Both the position numbers and the translations under genes were made by a program. Positions 1 to 8,711 of a stretch of DNA of 64,000 nucleotides are shown here, in pieces. Every line of letters starts with the position of its first letter. Position 1 is the stretch's first letter. The notes under the pieces were generated by a model, which did no database searches, had not been told where the DNA came from, and was given only the letters and a program-made list of their open reading frames with translations. Source of the stretch: DASQZT01 sp963728965 (GTDB lineage Bacteria; Acidobacteriota; Terriglobia; Bryobacterales; Bryobacteraceae); assembly GCA_963728965.1 (NCBI GenBank), contig CAVSMH010000007.1, positions 186,001-250,000 of the forward strand. The letters run 5' to 3'.

Positions 1-375
1 TGCCGTGCACATTGCGGTAGCGCCGTATGTCAGGCCAACTTTCGATACGCGACAATCCATTCCCAACCTGCATGTCAAGGGCTCTCAGCGTAGGCATGAC
101 TTGGCGTGTGTCGAGAACACAACCTTTCACCTCCAATCCGGCTGTAGTAAGCGCCGCATGACCATAATCACTTCGACACGCGGCAGTTTCTTCAAAGGCG
201 GCTTCTCGGGCGTGAATCTTCCTGCGAGTGCGCCATGCTGTAACCCTGACCGCGTGGGCTGCGATTGAGGCGGTCGGAGAATCTCTCCAATCGATTAACT
301 CTGGTTTGAAAGGGATCAGAACCCAGACGATGTAGCTCCGGCTGCGCAGTCGCTCAGCGCTTCTGCTCGCAGGAG
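1..375. other. Left-edge stretch with no supportable gene
   Basis: No reading frame here looks like a protein family I know. One plus-strand frame is open from base 5 to 268, but its translation is low in recognisable motifs and rich in Cys, Arg and Ser, as expected from a chance frame. The stretch lies downstream of the minus-strand kinase that ends at 376 and may hold its terminator or the decayed end of a gene beyond the window edge. Confidence 0.4.
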
Positions 376-2997
376 CTACTGAAAATTTTCGATCATAAAC
401 AGGTTCGCGCCGTTGTGCACGCTCTTGCTGAAAAGTATGGTCTGACGATCTGGAGACACGCTGAGGCCTAGATCCAAAAAACCTTCGATCTTCGTCAGCA
501 GCCGGCTCGTATTGCTGGAGAATTGGTAGAACTCGAGCGGGTACTTCCGATCATCTCCTTGCCGACCTATATAGTAGATTCCGTCTTCAACTGGCACAAA
601 CGCCCTGCTGGAGACCCAAGGCAGCACTTGCCGCTCCGGCCCGCCGGACAGTGGTTTGGCGAAAAGTGGCGAATCTGGGGACTTGGTATAAAACAGAGTT
701 TTGCCATCGGCGGATTCGAGTGCCGTGTCTCCGCCGTTTGCCGTGATTCGTTCGGGCGCCTCTCCATCAAATGGCACGCGCCAGATCTCGGTGCGCCCAG
801 TTCGCTCCGAGCGGAAGTAGATCCATTTCCCGTCGCGCGACCAGCTTGGCACGTGTTGATCGAGCCGTTCAGAGGTGATCCGCCGTGGCCTCCCTCCGCT
901 CGCGTCGATGACATACGTGTGCCTGTTTCCATCTTGCCCTTGCGAGTCAAACGCTATCCAGCGGCCATCGGGAGACCAGCGCGGCGTCCCTTGGAATCGT
1001 CCAAGCCCGTTCGTCATCTGAACGACTCCAGAACCATCCGCGCGTGCCACCCAAATCTCCATCGCCTCTCCGGAACGGTTGGAGGCAAACGCAATTTGGG
1101 TTCCGTCGGAAGAAAACTGTGGATTGAAATCGTTTAGCGACGAGACGATTAAGGGTTCCGTCCCACCCCCCATGTGGTAGCGCCAGACTTGGATGTTTTG
1201 CAGACCCCTGGAAAACACGAGTCGTTGGCCTGTAGCCACCATGGAGGGGGAAGAGGCCCTTGGACCAGCAAGCTCGATCCGCTGCGGCGGACGGTGGCCG
1301 TGGATTCCTAACCGCCACAAATAATTCTGCGTTGACACTAGGTAGCCATTGGAAACCAGCGATTCTCCGTCACGGCTCCAAGCCAAGCCACTTACGTCAG
1401 AGATACGTTCGTTAGTGATACGACGCGGGCCGCCCCGAGGAGCATAAGCGGAGCCCAGATCCTGGACGCAGATATCGCAGGAGGACTCAAATGCCGACCC
1501 AGTACAGGCAGCATACGCCAGCATCCGTCCATCACGGGAGATGGTTGGAGCTATATCGAAGGCCGGAGCTTGGCGGTTCGAGATCCGGCGCGGTTCACCA
1601 CCTTCGATCGGCAGCAGGAAGACTCCGGTCGAGTCGGGTCGACGTGAAGTAACAGCCAGCCATTTCCCATCCGGGGACCAGGACATCGGGCCGTGAGCCG
1701 GAAAGTCCATTAGCTTCTGCTCAGTTCCTCCCAGGGGAGAGATTGTATAAATGCCGCGCTTGGGTCCAAAACGCTCGAATGCAATGCGCTTCCCGTCCGG
1801 GGACCAGGCCGGGTACCCATCGTCTGCTGGATCAGTGGTAAGCCGCAATGCGTTTGTCTCCCCCAGCAGCTTGACATAGATATCGTCGTTGTCACCCTTC
1901 TCCCCGTCCCAAACGAAAGCTACCTGGTTGCCGTCCGGGGAGAAGCAAGGAGAGTCTTGAAAACCGGCATAGGTCGTTACTGGCACAACCTTCTGTTGGA
2001 GAGCCGGTGGTGCCGATCGCTTGACCTGCCACACTCCGATGGCTGCCAACAGCACCCCCGCAGCCGCCGCAGCCCACAGCCATGCACGCTTGCGTGGCCG
2101 CTCTAAAAGCGCCGTGGACGTGATCCGGCCGGACTCCGACTCGTCTCTCAATTCCTCCAGCGCCACGTGCAAATCGGCCATCGTTTGAAACCGCCGTGCG
2201 GGGTCCTTGCGGAGGCAGCGCGTGACAATCCGATCGAGTTCCGGGGGCAATCCTTGGACGATCTGTCTTGCGGGCGTGGGCTCCTGATTGACGATTGCCG
2301 CTAGCGTCGAGAGGTTCGTATCGCCCGCAAACGGCCGACGGCCGGTCAGCATTTCATACAGCACAACCCCGAACGAGAAGATGTCGGAGCGGGCATCGAT
2401 CGGCTGCGCTTGCGCCTGCTCGGGCGACATGTACGCCGTCGTGCCGACGATCAATCCTTCATCCCATTGTTTGGTGACGGTTGTGTCTGATGATGCGAAC
2501 GGTGCCGTGGCGGAGTGCGTGAGCTTTGCGAGGCCGAAGTCGAGCACCTTGATGTGCCCCTTGCCAGTGATCATGATATTGGCCGGCTTGAGGTCGCGAT
2601 GGATGATCCCGATACCATGCGCTGCCGCCAGGGCATCCGTGATCTGAACGGCGTATTTGAGGGCATCGGTAAACCGCAGCCCTTTTCGCGCAATCACCTG
2701 GTAGAGCGTCCTGCCGTCAACAAATTCCATGGCGATGAATGTTGCATCGCCTGCTCGATCGATCTCGTAGACGGTAATGATGTTGGGATGATTAAGCGAG
2801 GAAGCGGCTTTCGCCTCCTGCTCGAAACGCGCCTGACGTTCAAGACTGTCGATGGCATGCTCACCGAGCACTTTGATGGCGACCAGGCGATCGAGGCGCA
2901 GGTCGCGGGCTTTATAGACGATGCCCATGCCCCCTTCGCCCAGCTTTTCGATGATGTCGAAGTGAGAAAGCTTACTGCCCGGTTGAATTCCTGGCAT
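376..2997 (-). CDS. Membrane Ser/Thr protein kinase with C-terminal PD40/WD40-like repeats
   Basis: Predicted receptor-type Hanks kinase of 873 residues that phosphorylates Ser/Thr on unknown targets. The cytoplasmic kinase domain (about 12-280) is complete: glycine loop GEGGMG at 20-25, AIK lysine at 42, HRDLKPAN catalytic loop at 133-140, DFG at 153-155. A single membrane helix follows near 303-325 after an Arg/Lys-rich stretch. The remainder is a series of beta-propeller blades of the TolB/PD40 type, seen as repeated SPDGxxxAF and WSPDGKW phrases, probably periplasmic and used for ligand or protein binding. This architecture is greatly expanded in Acidobacteriota and supports the taxonomic guess. 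The gene stands alone and its signal is not evident from the context. Confidence 0.93.
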   Translation of the reverse strand: MPGIQPGSKLSHFDIIEKLGEGGMGIVYKARDLRLDRLVAIKVLGEHAIDSLERQARFEQEAKAASSLNHPNIITVYEIDRAGDATFIAMEFVDGRTLYQVIARKGLRFTDALKYAVQITDALAAAHGIGIIHRDLKPANIMITGKGHIKVLDFGLAKLTHSATAPFASSDTTVTKQWDEGLIVGTTAYMSPEQAQAQPIDARSDIFSFGVVLYEMLTGRRPFAGDTNLSTLAAIVNQEPTPARQIVQGLPPELDRIVTRCLRKDPARRFQTMADLHVALEELRDESESGRITSTALLERPRKRAWLWAAAAAGVLLAAIGVWQVKRSAPPALQQKVVPVTTYAGFQDSPCFSPDGNQVAFVWDGEKGDNDDIYVKLLGETNALRLTTDPADDGYPAWSPDGKRIAFERFGPKRGIYTISPLGGTEQKLMDFPAHGPMSWSPDGKWLAVTSRRPDSTGVFLLPIEGGEPRRISNRQAPAFDIAPTISRDGRMLAYAACTGSAFESSCDICVQDLGSAYAPRGGPRRITNERISDVSGLAWSRDGESLVSNGYLVSTQNYLWRLGIHGHRPPQRIELAGPRASSPSMVATGQRLVFSRGLQNIQVWRYHMGGGTEPLIVSSLNDFNPQFSSDGTQIAFASNRSGEAMEIWVARADGSGVVQMTNGLGRFQGTPRWSPDGRWIAFDSQGQDGNRHTYVIDASGGRPRRITSERLDQHVPSWSRDGKWIYFRSERTGRTEIWRVPFDGEAPERITANGGDTALESADGKTLFYTKSPDSPLFAKPLSGGPERQVLPWVSSRAFVPVEDGIYYIGRQGDDRKYPLEFYQFSSNTSRLLTKIEGFLDLGLSVSPDRQTILFSKSVHNGANLFMIENFQ

Positions 2998-3486
2998 AGT
3001 ACTTAACCGGCATTTTCCAATTTAGCGCCCGGCTTGCCGGCTAGTATATATATAGCAGATCAACTGTCAGACCCAGTTGCGTAGACATTTCGTGGAGATG
3101 TGGTTCCGGGCCGCATTTCGTTGGCTGTGCAGGAATAACGGCTTACTCGGAAACTGAGACGCTGTTCCTGTCCGTCCGGGGATTTCGCCCGCAGAGTCCG
3201 GTTACCGGAATGTGGCATCCCTCGTGGATGGCCGCACGCCATGATCCACATGAGCGGGAAGTCGCCATGTCGGACCTTGACCCGGCCCGCGGTTCCGTAC
3301 AAAGCGTTCGGCGGAATAGATCCTGTCTGGTCGCCCAGCGTTTACCGATAGGTTGGCTCCGAGCGGGATCACGCGCCTCTCGGAGAAAGGCAGGCTGTGG
3401 TGTTCACGCAGCAACTGGCTGGCTGCACGAACTGCCGATCACGCAATTCAACTTGAAGGTTTGTCCCCATCGCGGTGAATGACCTG
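2998..3486. other. Gene-poor stretch upstream of the kinase
   Basis: Between the kinase start and the HicBA relic there are only short overlapping frames on both strands, none with a recognisable domain. The kinase promoter must lie here; an AT-rich patch (gtatatatatag near 3043-3054) just upstream of its start is the likeliest place. The rest may be decayed sequence of the same origin as the neighbouring toxin-antitoxin remnant. Confidence 0.35.
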
Positions 3487-3775
3487 TGACCTCCGGCGTC
3501 GGCAGTCTAATTCGAAACGGGAGCGCGGCAACCCGGATTGTCGGATGATGCTCGACAGCGTGCCAGTTCGGACGGGTTGTGCAGCGGAACAGGAACAGTG
3601 ATGGTCGTGCGTTCGCTCCTCTTCTGCATCACGCGGTGACTGCCGCCGCTGGCGAACCGGGAGGAAATTCTGCTCTTCGAGACACGTCGCCGTGGTACCG
3701 CCGGCTCACCGCGGACGGATCCGCCGTTTCGAAGAACAGCGTCAGCGCTTCGATCAGGTTCGCCCGCGCGATCCG
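3487..3775 (-). pseudogene. Decayed HicB-HicA type toxin-antitoxin remnant
   Basis: Three minus-strand frames, read in order, give pieces of a HicBA pair. Near 3763-3690 is a HicB-like C-terminal helix (NLIEALTLFFETADPS, then SRRYHGDV). Near 3660-3570 is the HicA core: GSHRVMQK followed by TITVPVP, the family signature around the catalytic His. Near 3562-3510 is the HicA C-terminus, GTLSSIIRQSGLPRSRF. The pieces are in different frames and there is no N-terminal half for either protein, so no product is expected. HicA toxins are dsRNA-binding mRNA interferases and HicB is the antitoxin. The match of the HicA pieces is strong; the HicB piece is weaker. Confidence 0.6.
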
Positions 3776-3856
3776 AGTCTACACCAGGGCCGTATGGTCG
3801 CCGGCCCCACACGGGATCGGGCCATTCGGCATGCGCTGAAGGGAACCGTATTGGAT

Positions 3857-4477
3857 TTAGCCGGCCGGCCGCGTCTCGGGCGGCGCCAGGATCTGCGCCA
3901 CCTCCTGTTCGAAGCGGTCCAGGGCGCCGGCGAAGAAGTGGTCGCCGGCTTCCACCCAGATCAACTGCTTAGGTTCCGCCAGGCGCGCGTAGAAGGCCTC
4001 CATCTCCGCCCGCGGACCGTACTGGTCGCGAGTGCTTTGCACGAAGACCTTGCGTACCCCGCAGGTTTGCAGGTACGCGCCATCGCCGTGGCGCGTCGGA
4101 AAGCCCGCCGCCACCATCCAGCGCGGGTCGCCCGAAGCGCAGCCGAGGCGGGTGATGACTCCGGCCCCGAAGGAGAATCCGGCCAACGCGTAGGGCAGGG
4201 CAGGGTAGCGCGCACGCAGCCAATCCAGAGCCGCCGAGGCGTCTTCGTCGGCCCCCTCCACCCCCCGGAAGTTGAACCGCAGAACCACCGCCCCCCCGTG
4301 CCGCAGCCCTCGCGCCATGCGGTAGACTACCTTGTTGTGCATGGTGCCGCCGTAGAGCGGGTGCGGATGGCAGAGCAGTACCGCAATCTGCGGCGCGACG
4401 GGATCGGGCTCCTCCAGAAGCGCTTCCAGCTGTCCGCCCGCAACCTCGATGGCCTGACGTTCAATGCGGCGCGGCAT
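3857..4477 (-). CDS. Small alpha/beta hydrolase
   Basis: A 206-residue alpha/beta hydrolase of the COG2945 type. The sequence has the oxyanion-region phrase LLCHPHPLYGG, a nucleophile elbow GFSFG, a late Asp in STRDQYG and a late His in GDHFF, which together give a Ser-Asp-His triad. No signal peptide is visible, so it should act in the cytoplasm. The substrate is unknown. I chose the ATG at 4477 because GGAAGGAG sits about 5 bases upstream of it; an in-frame ATG six codons earlier has no such site. It is the last gene in the minus-strand run that begins at rpe, separated by about 40 bases from yajQ. Confidence 0.85.
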   Translation of the reverse strand: MPRRIERQAIEVAGGQLEALLEEPDPVAPQIAVLLCHPHPLYGGTMHNKVVYRMARGLRHGGAVVLRFNFRGVEGADEDASAALDWLRARYPALPYALAGFSFGAGVITRLGCASGDPRWMVAAGFPTRHGDGAYLQTCGVRKVFVQSTRDQYGPRAEMEAFYARLAEPKQLIWVEAGDHFFAGALDRFEQEVAQILAPPETRPAG

Positions 4478-4518
4478 GGGCACTCCTTCCGGCACTTCTG
4501 CCGCCCCCGGACACCATC

Positions 4519-5019
4519 CTAATTCGTGCGGTAGTTCACGAACTGCATATCGATGCCGAAATCGCTGTCCCGCAGCAACTGGATCACAGCTTGCAGCACG
4601 TCGCGGTCGCGGCCTGCGATGCGCACGAAGTCGCCCTGTATCGAAGCCTGGACCCTGAGCTTGCTGTCCTTCACTTTCTTGACGATCTCGCGCGCCTTCT
4701 CGGTAGGAATGCCCTGCTGCAGCGTGATCTCCTGGCGCACCGTGGAACCGGCCGCGGGAATGATCTCGCCATAGCTCAAGCCCTTCAGCGGCACCTTGCG
4801 CTTGACCAGCTTCGATTCCAGAATCTCGATCACGGCGCGAAGCTTGAACTCGTCCTGGCTGGCCAGGAGAATCTTATTGTCCTTCTCCTTGAGCTCGATA
4901 TGAGAGTGCGAGTCTTTGAGATCGTAGCGCTGGTGGATTTCCTTCTCGGACTGCTGCACGGCGTTGAGCACTTCCGGCAGTTCGATCTTGGAGACGACAT
5001 CGAAGCTGTTGTCGGGCAT
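4519..5019 (-). CDS. yajQ: YajQ-family nucleotide-binding protein
   Basis: 166 residues, the usual YajQ length. It opens with the family phrase MPDNSFDVVSKIELPEV, followed by the QRYDLKDSHS segment, and ends with the second ferredoxin-like half (IQGDFVRIAGRDRDVLQ and the FVNYR tail). YajQ proteins bind cyclic di-GMP in some bacteria and have been tied to virulence and phage biology, but the role in this organism is not known. The stop codon of the upstream response regulator gene lies just 2 bases before this start, so the two genes are almost certainly co-transcribed, which hints at a signalling link. Confidence 0.95.
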   Translation of the reverse strand: MPDNSFDVVSKIELPEVLNAVQQSEKEIHQRYDLKDSHSHIELKEKDNKILLASQDEFKLRAVIEILESKLVKRKVPLKGLSYGEIIPAAGSTVRQEITLQQGIPTEKAREIVKKVKDSKLRVQASIQGDFVRIAGRDRDVLQAVIQLLRDSDFGIDMQFVNYRTN

Positions 5020-5021
5020 AG

Positions 5022-5789
5022 TCAGGGGTTGTCGGGTTCCGGGGGCTCGGGAGCCGGAGATTCGCCTTCGGGGCTTCCGATGTCCAGTCCCAGTATAGAA
5101 CCTGCGCGGAGCCGAAGCGGTGCCACCCGGCGAACCGTCTGCACCCGCGGCAGGGCGGGCGGCGGCGCGGCGGGTTCGGGCGGCTCCGGCTGCGCCGGCG
5201 CCAGCGGCGGCGTGCCGTCCGCCGGCTTGCCCGTGTTGAGCGCGTTCAGCACCCGGCGCGCGATCTCTTCCACGATGGTGTCCATGGCGGCGTCGAGCGC
5301 CACCGTGACGGCGGCGCGGATCTGCTCCGCGTCCACGATGGCGATGAATGGAGCCATCGGTGCGGATTTGGCCGCCGTACGCACCGCCGCCGCCGACTCC
5401 TCGCGCGAAGCCCGCGCGGCCACTGCCGCCTCCGCCAGCGGCTTCACCGTCGCCAGCAGCGCGGTCGCCTCGAACGGTTTGCGCAGCGTGGCGTCCGCTT
5501 CCACCCGCCTCGTCTGATCTTCATCCAGGGGTTCGAGCACGCCCGCCGTAAGCACCACTCTCACATGGCGGTGCTTGGGGCTCATCTTGACGTATTGGCA
5601 GATCTCGTAGCCGTTCCGCCCCGGCATCACCGTGTCGGCGATGACCACGTCCGGATCGACGTCTTCCAGCCGGATCAGCGCGGAATCCGCGTTACTGACC
5701 GTCACTACCTCGTAGCCTTCGTCCGTGAGGATGCGCTCGCCCATCCGTTGCGCGTGGGGGCTGTCATCCACCAGCAGGAGGCGGCTCAT
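5022..5789 (-). CDS. Response regulator with a Pro-rich C-terminal tail
   Basis: 255 residues. The N-terminal 120 residues are a CheY-type receiver domain: acidic pair D8-D9, phosphoacceptor D52 in VIADTVMPG, conserved Thr in VLTAG and Lys in LRKPFE. No DNA-binding or enzymatic output domain follows. Instead there is an Ala-rich helical stretch with a segment DTIVEEIARRVLNAL, then a Pro/Glu-rich low-complexity tail. This resembles receiver proteins of predatory or surface-motile bacteria that act by protein-protein contact. It overlaps the BamD-like gene upstream by 4 bases (ATGA) and lies 2 bases before yajQ, so it belongs to one operon. Confidence 0.88.
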   Translation of the reverse strand: MSRLLLVDDSPHAQRMGERILTDEGYEVVTVSNADSALIRLEDVDPDVVIADTVMPGRNGYEICQYVKMSPKHRHVRVVLTAGVLEPLDEDQTRRVEADATLRKPFEATALLATVKPLAEAAVAARASREESAAAVRTAAKSAPMAPFIAIVDAEQIRAAVTVALDAAMDTIVEEIARRVLNALNTGKPADGTPPLAPAQPEPPEPAAPPPALPRVQTVRRVAPLRLRAGSILGLDIGSPEGESPAPEPPEPDNP

Positions 5790-7162
5790 TTCGTGGCGGA
5801 CGCACCGGTTTTGGTTTTCCCTCCGCCCGGAGCGGCGGCTTCCGGCTTCAGCCGGTTGATGGCCTTCTGCGAAAGGCCGACGCGAATCAGGTCCTGCACC
5901 GAGAGGAACGGCCGGCCGGCAATGATGCGCCTGGCGTTGGTCTTGTTGACGCCGGGCAGTTTGGCGAGTTCGGCTTCCGTGGCGGTATTGATATCGACGC
6001 CCTGGCGGGTAATGGTGATCGGGGTGACCGCTTGGGCGGGCGGCGCGCCGGCCGCCGGCGCTTGTCCCTGCGCCTGCGCAGCGGCCGATCGCGCATCCGG
6101 ATTCTCATCCAACTGGCGGACGTCGCCGGCCGCGGCCACCACCGCGGTCACGTCCGAGGTGCCCTGGGTTCCAGCCGCAACCGCCGGCACGCTGGCCGGG
6201 ATCGTCGGGCGGAAGCCATCCATCTGCGGCGACCCGCTCTTGGCGGCGTCCGACACATCGGGATGGGAGCTGAAGGGTGCCCACATCTTGCCGAGAAGGC
6301 TGTGCGAGGTGCGGTTTTCCAACTCGTACTTCATCCGGCTGTACGCCACCGGGTCGGCTTCCGGGACGGGACGGTTCATGGCTTGGAGGTGCAGCTTCGC
6401 TTCCCCGGCATGCGTGCTCAGCGGATAGTCGCGGAGGATCCGGCTGTACGCCGCGGCCTGCTGGTTTTCGAACCGGTCGCCCATCCGCCGGTAGGAATCG
6501 GCCAGGGTGTTCAGTGCCTCGTCGGCATGGCTGTACAGCGGAAACTGGTTGGCCACGCCCTGCAGCCGGTTGGCGGCCGCCGGATAGCTGCCCTTGGTGT
6601 GATAGAACGCGCCCACCCGGAATTCGCTCTCCGCCAGCACTTCCTGGATGTTGCGCAGGTACTGCTGCGCTTCCGGTGCGAACTGGCTGTTCGGGAACTG
6701 GGTCAGCAGCTGCCGGCACTCGTCTTCGGCGCGGAGAGCGTGCGTTTTGTCGCGGTCGGCCTTGTCCATCTGGTCGTACTGCATCTTGCAGATCTTCTCC
6801 TGCGCCTCGGCGGCTTCCTCCATGGTGGGGTAGAACAGAATGAAGTCTTTGTACTCGGCTTCGGCCTGCGCCAGGGCGTGCCCGCCACCTTCCCGGAACC
6901 AGCTATCGGCCACGGCCAGCTTGGCTTTCGCCAGGTACTCGCTGGTCTCGTAGGTGTTCATCAGCGTTTGCAGGGTGAGCCGCGCGCGTTCGAAGCGGCT
7001 GTGCTCGATGTCGTTGATGGCCGTATCGTACAGAACCTTGTCGGGTTGCTGCGTGTCTTTGGCGATGGGGTTGTCGTACTTGTGACGGCGCAGGCCGCAG
7101 CCACTGAGGAGGAGCACCACGGCGATGGCCGCGGCCGCTTGAGGCAGAAAGTTACGATGCAT
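5786..7162 (-). CDS. BamD/YbgF-like outer membrane lipoprotein with C-terminal helix-hairpin-helix
   Basis: About 458 residues from the ATG at 7162, which places the signal peptide correctly: positive start, hydrophobic run, lipobox LLLSGC. Residues about 50-270 are TPR-like helical repeats typical of BamD (phrases FERARLTLQTLMNTY, EAEYKDFILFYP, ECRQLLTQFPNSQFAPEA, LRDYPLSTHAGEA). BamD helps insert beta-barrel proteins in the outer membrane. The unusual part is the C-terminus: after an Ala/Pro-rich linker there is a ComEA-like helix-hairpin-helix, DINTATEAELAKLPGVN, then ARRIIAGRPFLSVQDL. That module normally binds DNA or acts as a protein contact. It is the first gene before the response regulator in the operon. 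Confidence 0.85.
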   Translation of the reverse strand: MHRNFLPQAAAAIAVVLLLSGCGLRRHKYDNPIAKDTQQPDKVLYDTAINDIEHSRFERARLTLQTLMNTYETSEYLAKAKLAVADSWFREGGGHALAQAEAEYKDFILFYPTMEEAAEAQEKICKMQYDQMDKADRDKTHALRAEDECRQLLTQFPNSQFAPEAQQYLRNIQEVLAESEFRVGAFYHTKGSYPAAANRLQGVANQFPLYSHADEALNTLADSYRRMGDRFENQQAAAYSRILRDYPLSTHAGEAKLHLQAMNRPVPEADPVAYSRMKYELENRTSHSLLGKMWAPFSSHPDVSDAAKSGSPQMDGFRPTIPASVPAVAAGTQGTSDVTAVVAAAGDVRQLDENPDARSAAAQAQGQAPAAGAPPAQAVTPITITRQGVDINTATEAELAKLPGVNKTNARRIIAGRPFLSVQDLIRVGLSQKAINRLKPEAAAPGGGKTKTGASATK

Positions 7163-7188
7163 ATACCAGTTCACATCCACTTCGAAAA

Positions 7189-7863
7189 TCAGCAGCGGAT
7201 CGCGGTGGCGCCGGCCGCAATGTCGCGCATTTCACGCACGGTCGCTTCGGGGTCGCCGCTGTGAAACACAGCCGACCCTGTGACGATCCAGTCACACCCG
7301 GCGCGGACCACTTCGGCCAGGTTCTCCCTGTGGACGCCGCCATCGATTTCGATGGGCAGCGCTAACTGTCTGTTGCGACGCATGGCGTCGAGCTTACGGA
7401 CTTTCTCGAGCACATACGGAATCAGTTTCTGGCCGCCGAATCCGGGATTGACACTCATAAGCAGCACGTAGTCCGCCACTTCCAGGACGTCCTCCAGCAC
7501 CGCCACCGGGGTCGCCGGGTTCAGCACCACGCCGGCCATGGCCCCGGCTTCGCGGATCAGCTGGAGTGTGCCGTCCAGGTGCCGGCAAGCCTCGTAGTGC
7601 ACCGAGACGGAGTTCGCGCCGGCCTCCACGAAGATCTTGGCATAGCGGTCGGGGTTCTCGATCATCAGGTGACAATCGAGATGCAGGCGGGTGGCTTTGC
7701 GGATCGATTCCACCACCGGCGGCCCGATGGTGAGATTCGGCACAAAATGGCCATCCATGACGTCCAGGTGCAGCATCCGGGCCCCGCCCCGCTCGGCGGA
7801 AGCAATCTCCTGGGCCAGCCGCGCGAAATCCGCCGATAGAATTGAAGGAACAATTTCAATCAT
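7189..7863 (-). CDS. rpe: Ribulose-phosphate 3-epimerase
   Basis: 224 residues, normal length. It converts ribulose 5-phosphate to xylulose 5-phosphate in the pentose phosphate and Calvin pathways. The TIM-barrel signatures are present: IVPSILSADF near the N-terminus, HLDVMDGHFVPN with metal-binding His and Asp, HLMIENP, VLLMSVNPGFGGQ, EIDGGV and GSAVF for phosphate binding. The frame stays open upstream to 8217, but the family start is clearly the ATG at 7863. It is 26 bases upstream of the BamD-like gene and probably leads that operon. Confidence 0.97.
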   Translation of the reverse strand: MIEIVPSILSADFARLAQEIASAERGGARMLHLDVMDGHFVPNLTIGPPVVESIRKATRLHLDCHLMIENPDRYAKIFVEAGANSVSVHYEACRHLDGTLQLIREAGAMAGVVLNPATPVAVLEDVLEVADYVLLMSVNPGFGGQKLIPYVLEKVRKLDAMRRNRQLALPIEIDGGVHRENLAEVVRAGCDWIVTGSAVFHSGDPEATVREMRDIAAGATAIRC

Positions 7864-7935
7864 TTGCGGGTATCCCCATCTTATCACAGGGGCGCTCGGC
7901 GAAGTCCCTCCCAGGCGCTCGCGGAAATCCGGAAA

Positions 7936-7950
7936 CCCGCGTCGTGCGGG
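7936..7950. repeat. Short GC hairpin in the rpe leader gap
   Basis: CCCGC, five bases of loop, then GCGGG, in the 143-base gap between the membrane protein and rpe. With the neighbouring gtcatc-type flank it resembles short dispersed intergenic hairpin repeats seen in many genomes; it could also end transcription of the membrane protein gene. There is no T-run after it, so the terminator reading is weak. Confidence 0.3.
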
Positions 7951-8006
7951 ACGATGACGGGCGGCGGGCGGCCCGGGCGCGGGAACCCGGAGCCGCCACC
8001 GCGCGG

Positions 8007-8711
8007 CTACAGGTGATTCCAGAGCGATCGTTCTTCCCGCTCGGCAGACTCTTCCGGCTGCCGATTCAGATAGTGCTCCCAGGAACTGCGCAGGCTCAGT
8101 CCGGCGGCGATGCTCACCGCCAGCGCGGCGGCCCCCATGATAATCAGGAACGCGGCGTAGAATACGTCGCGGGCGAAGTTCAAGGCATCCGCCGCCACCA
8201 CTACCGCCACGAAACAAACCAGCACCTTCACCCCGATCGCCAGGCGCCGGGCCAGCGGCATCCCTTCATTCACCGCCCAGATCAGCGTCGTCCGGCTCAG
8301 GTATTGGGCCAGCCAGAAACCGGCCAGCAGAATGGCGGCCGCCGTAATCAGTCGCGGAACCGCAAACACCGTGGACTCGACGAGCTGCGAAGTCAGCGTC
8401 GTGTCGAACACATCCACCGCCGTCAGCAATCCGACGATCAGGATGGCCCAGTAACAGGTGGCCGCCACCAGCGACGCCGCGCGCAGACGCCCCGACCGGT
8501 CCACCATCGACGACAAGCCGCTTTCGCGGAGGAACTGGTCCAGCCTGGAGCCCTTGACGAGTTTCAGGATCAGCCATCGCACCACGTGGGCCAGCAGAAA
8601 CGCGACCACCACAATCGTCACCGCCACGATCAGCGGCGGAACGTAGGTGATCAGATGTTGCGACAGACGGGCCAGGGTCTTCTCGAAGATCTGTTGCAGA
8701 ACCTGGATCAT
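8007..8711 (-). CDS. Integral membrane protein, conserved-TM-helix (MscS-associated) type
   Basis: 234 residues with at least four hydrophobic helices (about 20-48, 82-102, 120-145 and 165-210). The pattern, including an opening helix PPLIVAVTIVVVAFLLAHVV and paired helices separated by short charged loops, matches the conserved TM helix family that often accompanies small mechanosensitive channels. There is no recognisable MscS beta domain, so channel function is only possible. The start overlaps the end of the upstream glycosyltransferase gene by 4 bases (ATGA), so the two are translationally coupled with it last in the operon. Confidence 0.7.
   Translation of the reverse strand: MIQVLQQIFEKTLARLSQHLITYVPPLIVAVTIVVVAFLLAHVVRWLILKLVKGSRLDQFLRESGLSSMVDRSGRLRAASLVAATCYWAILIVGLLTAVDVFDTTLTSQLVESTVFAVPRLITAAAILLAGFWLAQYLSRTTLIWAVNEGMPLARRLAIGVKVLVCFVAVVVAADALNFARDVFYAAFLIIMGAAALAVSIAAGLSLRSSWEHYLNRQPEESAEREERSLWNHL

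Noticed and set aside
5..268. Open plus-strand frame of 87 codons at the left edge
   Set aside because: No domain, no ribosome site, composition unlike the neighbouring genes; likely chance.
7864..8217. Upstream extension of the rpe frame
   Set aside because: The family start is the ATG at 7863; the extra sequence has no family similarity and overlaps the neighbouring gene on the same strand.
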